Source: Solibacillus sp. FSL H8-0523
Lineage (GTDB): Bacteria; Bacillota; Bacilli; Bacillales_A; Planococcaceae
Direction of reading: 5' to 3'
DNA: 64,000 nt
Assembly: GCF_038051985.1 (NCBI RefSeq)
Contig: NZ_CP150291.1
Span: forward strand, 2,542,001 to 2,606,000
Shown here: positions 62,041-64,000 of the stretch, in pieces
How the letters are laid out: each line of letters starts with the position of its first letter
Position numbering within the stretch: position 1 is the stretch's first letter
Program-made: the position numbers and the translations under genes
Notes under the pieces: model-generated
Databases searched by the model: none
Told to the model about the DNA's origin: nothing
What the model saw: the letters and a program-made list of their open reading frames with translations, nothing else

Positions 62041-62775
62041 TTATTTTGCTAAACCTACTGGTGCTCCAAAACCGAATGCTTCTACTGAAGTAGCCGTTAT
62101 TGCGCGGCTCTTCGGTAATACTAAATCGACAATAACATTGGCAATATCGATAGCATCTAACCAGCCGTCTTTATTTAAATTTGCTCCAAGTTCATTTGTC
62201 ATTTGTGTATCAACCGGTCCCGGACATACAGCATTAACTCGTATACCGTATGGCTTTAACTCTTCTCCTAATGCTTTGGAGAATCCAATTACCGCATGTT
62301 TGGAAGATATGTAGGCGCTACGGTTTGGACCACCTTTAGTCCCCCATATTGAAGAAATATTGATGATTGCCCCTGTACGTCTTTCAATCATCGATGGAAC
62401 GGTTTCATAGCAGAAGTAATAAGGTCCATGAACGTTAATATCATGTATTTTAATCCATTCTTCCGGTGCTGTTTCTGTAAACGGCTTTAATGCCATCGCC
62501 CCTGCATTATTGATCAATATATCTACAGGTCCAAGCTCTGCTGTGACAACCGCTACAGCTTCCTTGACTTGTGCATAATCCGAAACATCACATTTAATAC
62601 CGATTGAGGCTACATGATATGTTTCTTGAATCAGTCGCTGTACTTCCGCACATTCCTGTTCGTTACGTGCACAAACAGCCACTTTCGCACCTTTTGAAGC
62701 TAATAATAAGGCCGATTCTCTGCCGATGCCTCGACCTCCGCCTGTGACAAGCGCTACTTTACCTTGTAATTCCAT
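62041..62775 (-). CDS. Short-chain dehydrogenase/reductase
   Basis: A 244-residue classical SDR: cofactor motif VTGGGRGIGRESALLLA, NNAGAM, catalytic Ser in INISSIWG, and YISSKHAV with the Tyr-x-x-x-Lys pair. The basic residue after strand 2 (CARNEQE) favours NADP(H). It is placed between the two flavoprotein genes and would oxidise or reduce a pathway alcohol/ketone. GGGGG precedes ATG 62775. Confidence 0.9.
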   Translation of the reverse strand: MELQGKVALVTGGGRGIGRESALLLASKGAKVAVCARNEQECAEVQRLIQETYHVASIGIKCDVSDYAQVKEAVAVVTAELGPVDILINNAGAMALKPFTETAPEEWIKIHDINVHGPYYFCYETVPSMIERRTGAIINISSIWGTKGGPNRSAYISSKHAVIGFSKALGEELKPYGIRVNAVCPGPVDTQMTNELGANLNKDGWLDAIDIANVIVDLVLPKSRAITATSVEAFGFGAPVGLAK

Positions 62776-62784
62776 AAGAGCCCC

Positions 62785-64000
62785 CTATTGATAAGACTTT
62801 TCCGTTTCTGCGATGTAACGCACAGCATCATAGCCTGCACGGCGACCGAATACTAAGCAGCGCAGAACCGATGTACCACCCGGATATTTGCCGTAATATA
62901 CGCCCGAAGTTTCACCAACAGCATATAGTCCTGGAATCGCTACTTGATCACCTGTTACGACCCGGCCATTTAAATCTGTAGCTAAACCGCCATTTGTAAA
63001 TACATTGCAGCAAATAATCGGATACGCTATGAAAGGCCCTTTGTTAATCGGAATGGACCAGTTCGATTTATTGAGTGCTAAGCCTGTTGTTGCAAGTCCA
63101 TCAACACGGCTATAAATAAATTCACCTGTCGGACAGGCTGCATTAAATTCATTTACCGTATGTTTTAAGTTTTCTACGTTTACACCTATTTGGGAAGCAA
63201 TATCCTCTATCGTTTCTCCTACGATAGCCGGGATGTCTGTTTGCAGCGCCTCTTCGTAATTCGGAATATCATACATTTTTTGATCGGTAATCATGTAGGC
63301 TATATGGTCTTCACATTCGTAAAAAATTTTACGTGCTACTTCCTCATACTGCTCATCGATTGTTGTAACCCCTTCATCTGTAAAGCGTTTACCTTGCTTA
63401 TTCACTAGAATCGCATATGGGAACAACATTACGCCCGCTTCTTCACGTTTACTTCGCGGATCTACTGTTTCTGCGTGGAAAGCATCAAATTGCCCTTTAC
63501 CGGCAGCACCGATATTCATTGCCATACGGATTGCCTCACCTTTGTTAAACAAGCCGCCTTCAGATACCGGCGGAATTTTATATGCATCACGGCCAATATA
63601 TTGCGCCATCATTTCCTTATTTCCTTGGAAGCCACCTGCACCTAAAATAACCGCTTTTGTTTTCAGCAAGATCGATGCCCCATCAACCGTGCGCACTTTA
63701 ATGCCGTTTACTGCCCCTTCATCACCCAGCGTTAAGTCCCATGCCGTTGTTTCGTAGATGATTTCCACACCTAAAGCACGCGCACGTAAAGTTAGCGCAT
63801 CAATAATGGCACGCCCTCCGCCAACTGGTAATAATCGCGGCTTTGATGCTGTTAAAAACATCGTTGGCAGAAAGTCGAAATCAACGCCTTTAGACTCTAC
63901 CCAACGTAATGTCTCTCCCGCTTCGTCACGTAATGTTTCCGCATATGCACGGTCCATAAATGAGTCGGAAAATGAGACCATATCCTCGACGATGCCGTCA
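62785..64000 (-). CDS. FAD-dependent oxidoreductase, N-terminus outside the window
   Basis: The frame is open to the right edge (..DGIVEDMVSF), so the N-terminal FAD motif is missing from view and no start can be given. The visible ~405 residues show LLPVGGGRAIIDALTLRARALGVEI, TKAVILGAGGFQGNKEMMAQ, ILVNKQGKRFTDEGVTT and the C-terminal GLYAVGETSGVYYGKYPGGTSVLRCLVFG. The same FAD_binding_2 family as the gene at 60188-61567, but clearly diverged. It is 9 nt upstream of the SDR gene. Confidence 0.85.
   Translation of the reverse strand, partial: DGIVEDMVSFSDSFMDRAYAETLRDEAGETLRWVESKGVDFDFLPTMFLTASKPRLLPVGGGRAIIDALTLRARALGVEIIYETTAWDLTLGDEGAVNGIKVRTVDGASILLKTKAVILGAGGFQGNKEMMAQYIGRDAYKIPPVSEGGLFNKGEAIRMAMNIGAAGKGQFDAFHAETVDPRSKREEAGVMLFPYAILVNKQGKRFTDEGVTTIDEQYEEVARKIFYECEDHIAYMITDQKMYDIPNYEEALQTDIPAIVGETIEDIASQIGVNVENLKHTVNEFNAACPTGEFIYSRVDGLATTGLALNKSNWSIPINKGPFIAYPIICCNVFTNGGLATDLNGRVVTGDQVAIPGLYAVGETSGVYYGKYPGGTSVLRCLVFGRRAGYDAVRYIAETEKSYQ

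Noticed and set aside
1-64000. CRISPR arrays, tRNA/rRNA genes, transposases or phage integrases
   Set aside because: None found on reading both strands. Repeats seen are hairpin terminators, operators or short imperfect duplications.

Overview
The window looks like chromosomal DNA of a low-GC Gram-positive bacterium of the Bacillales, most like the Planococcaceae (Lysinibacillus/Solibacillus type). The support is AGGAGG-type ribosome binding sites with frequent GTG and TTG starts, a T-box leader before thrS, an S-box (SAM-I) leader before a NhaC-type transporter, a sigma-D-like promoter before a chemoreceptor, several ECF sigma/anti-sigma pairs, and many protein families typical of this group. 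No rRNA, tRNA, CRISPR array, phage or transposase gene was seen.

Layout. 1-9.2 kb: metabolic and regulatory genes (Nudix, GNAT, amidohydrolase, an RRNPP-type regulator, a nucleotidyltransferase, a fused dihydroxyacetone kinase, a yibE/yibF-like pair bracketed by two near-identical hairpins). 9.2-16.5 kb: chemoreceptor, ECF sigma factor with an LCP-domain partner, prolyl 4-hydroxylase, then a patchy, decaying segment with a second ECF sigma/DUF4179 anti-sigma pair, two very small ORFs and an imperfect direct repeat at its edges. 16.5-26.8 kb: SgrR-like regulator with a divergent MFS exporter, HD phosphohydrolase, class B penicillin-binding protein, PhzF, and a PadR regulator and a VOC protein that share an 18-bp operator. 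26.9-37.1 kb: thrS with T-box, HEAT protein, diguanylate cyclase, racemase-like protein, SAP protein, ASCH protein coupled to an ABC-F ATPase with a 43-codon leader ORF and competing RNA structures, LysE exporter, a relic of a second ASCH gene, acyltransferase. 37.3-42.2 kb: S-box plus MetT-like transporter, then an ABC transporter/ECF sigma operon.

42.3-57.3 kb (minus strand) is the most unusual part. It is a 15-kb run of eight tightly packed or overlapping genes: a glutamine-rich coiled-coil protein, a Upf1-like SF1 helicase, a protein ending in a HEPN-like R-x5-H motif, a coiled-coil McrB-like AAA+ ATPase, a DUF2357 (McrC-like) protein with 14 cysteines in a zinc-ribbon-like tail, a two-pass membrane protein, a HelD-like SF1 helicase, and a second glutamine-rich coiled-coil protein. 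Together they look like a multi-component system related to the coiled-coil-rich branch of McrBC type IV restriction (CoCoNuT-like). A role in defence against phage or foreign nucleic acid is an inference. I do not recognise this exact eight-gene combination.

57.5-64 kb: a MarR/MFS efflux pair with a clear promoter and operator, then a catabolic-looking operon of two FAD-dependent oxidoreductases, an SDR, a GlcG/HbpS-like protein and a cysteine-less Asp/Glu racemase-like protein. The last flavoprotein gene runs off the right edge.
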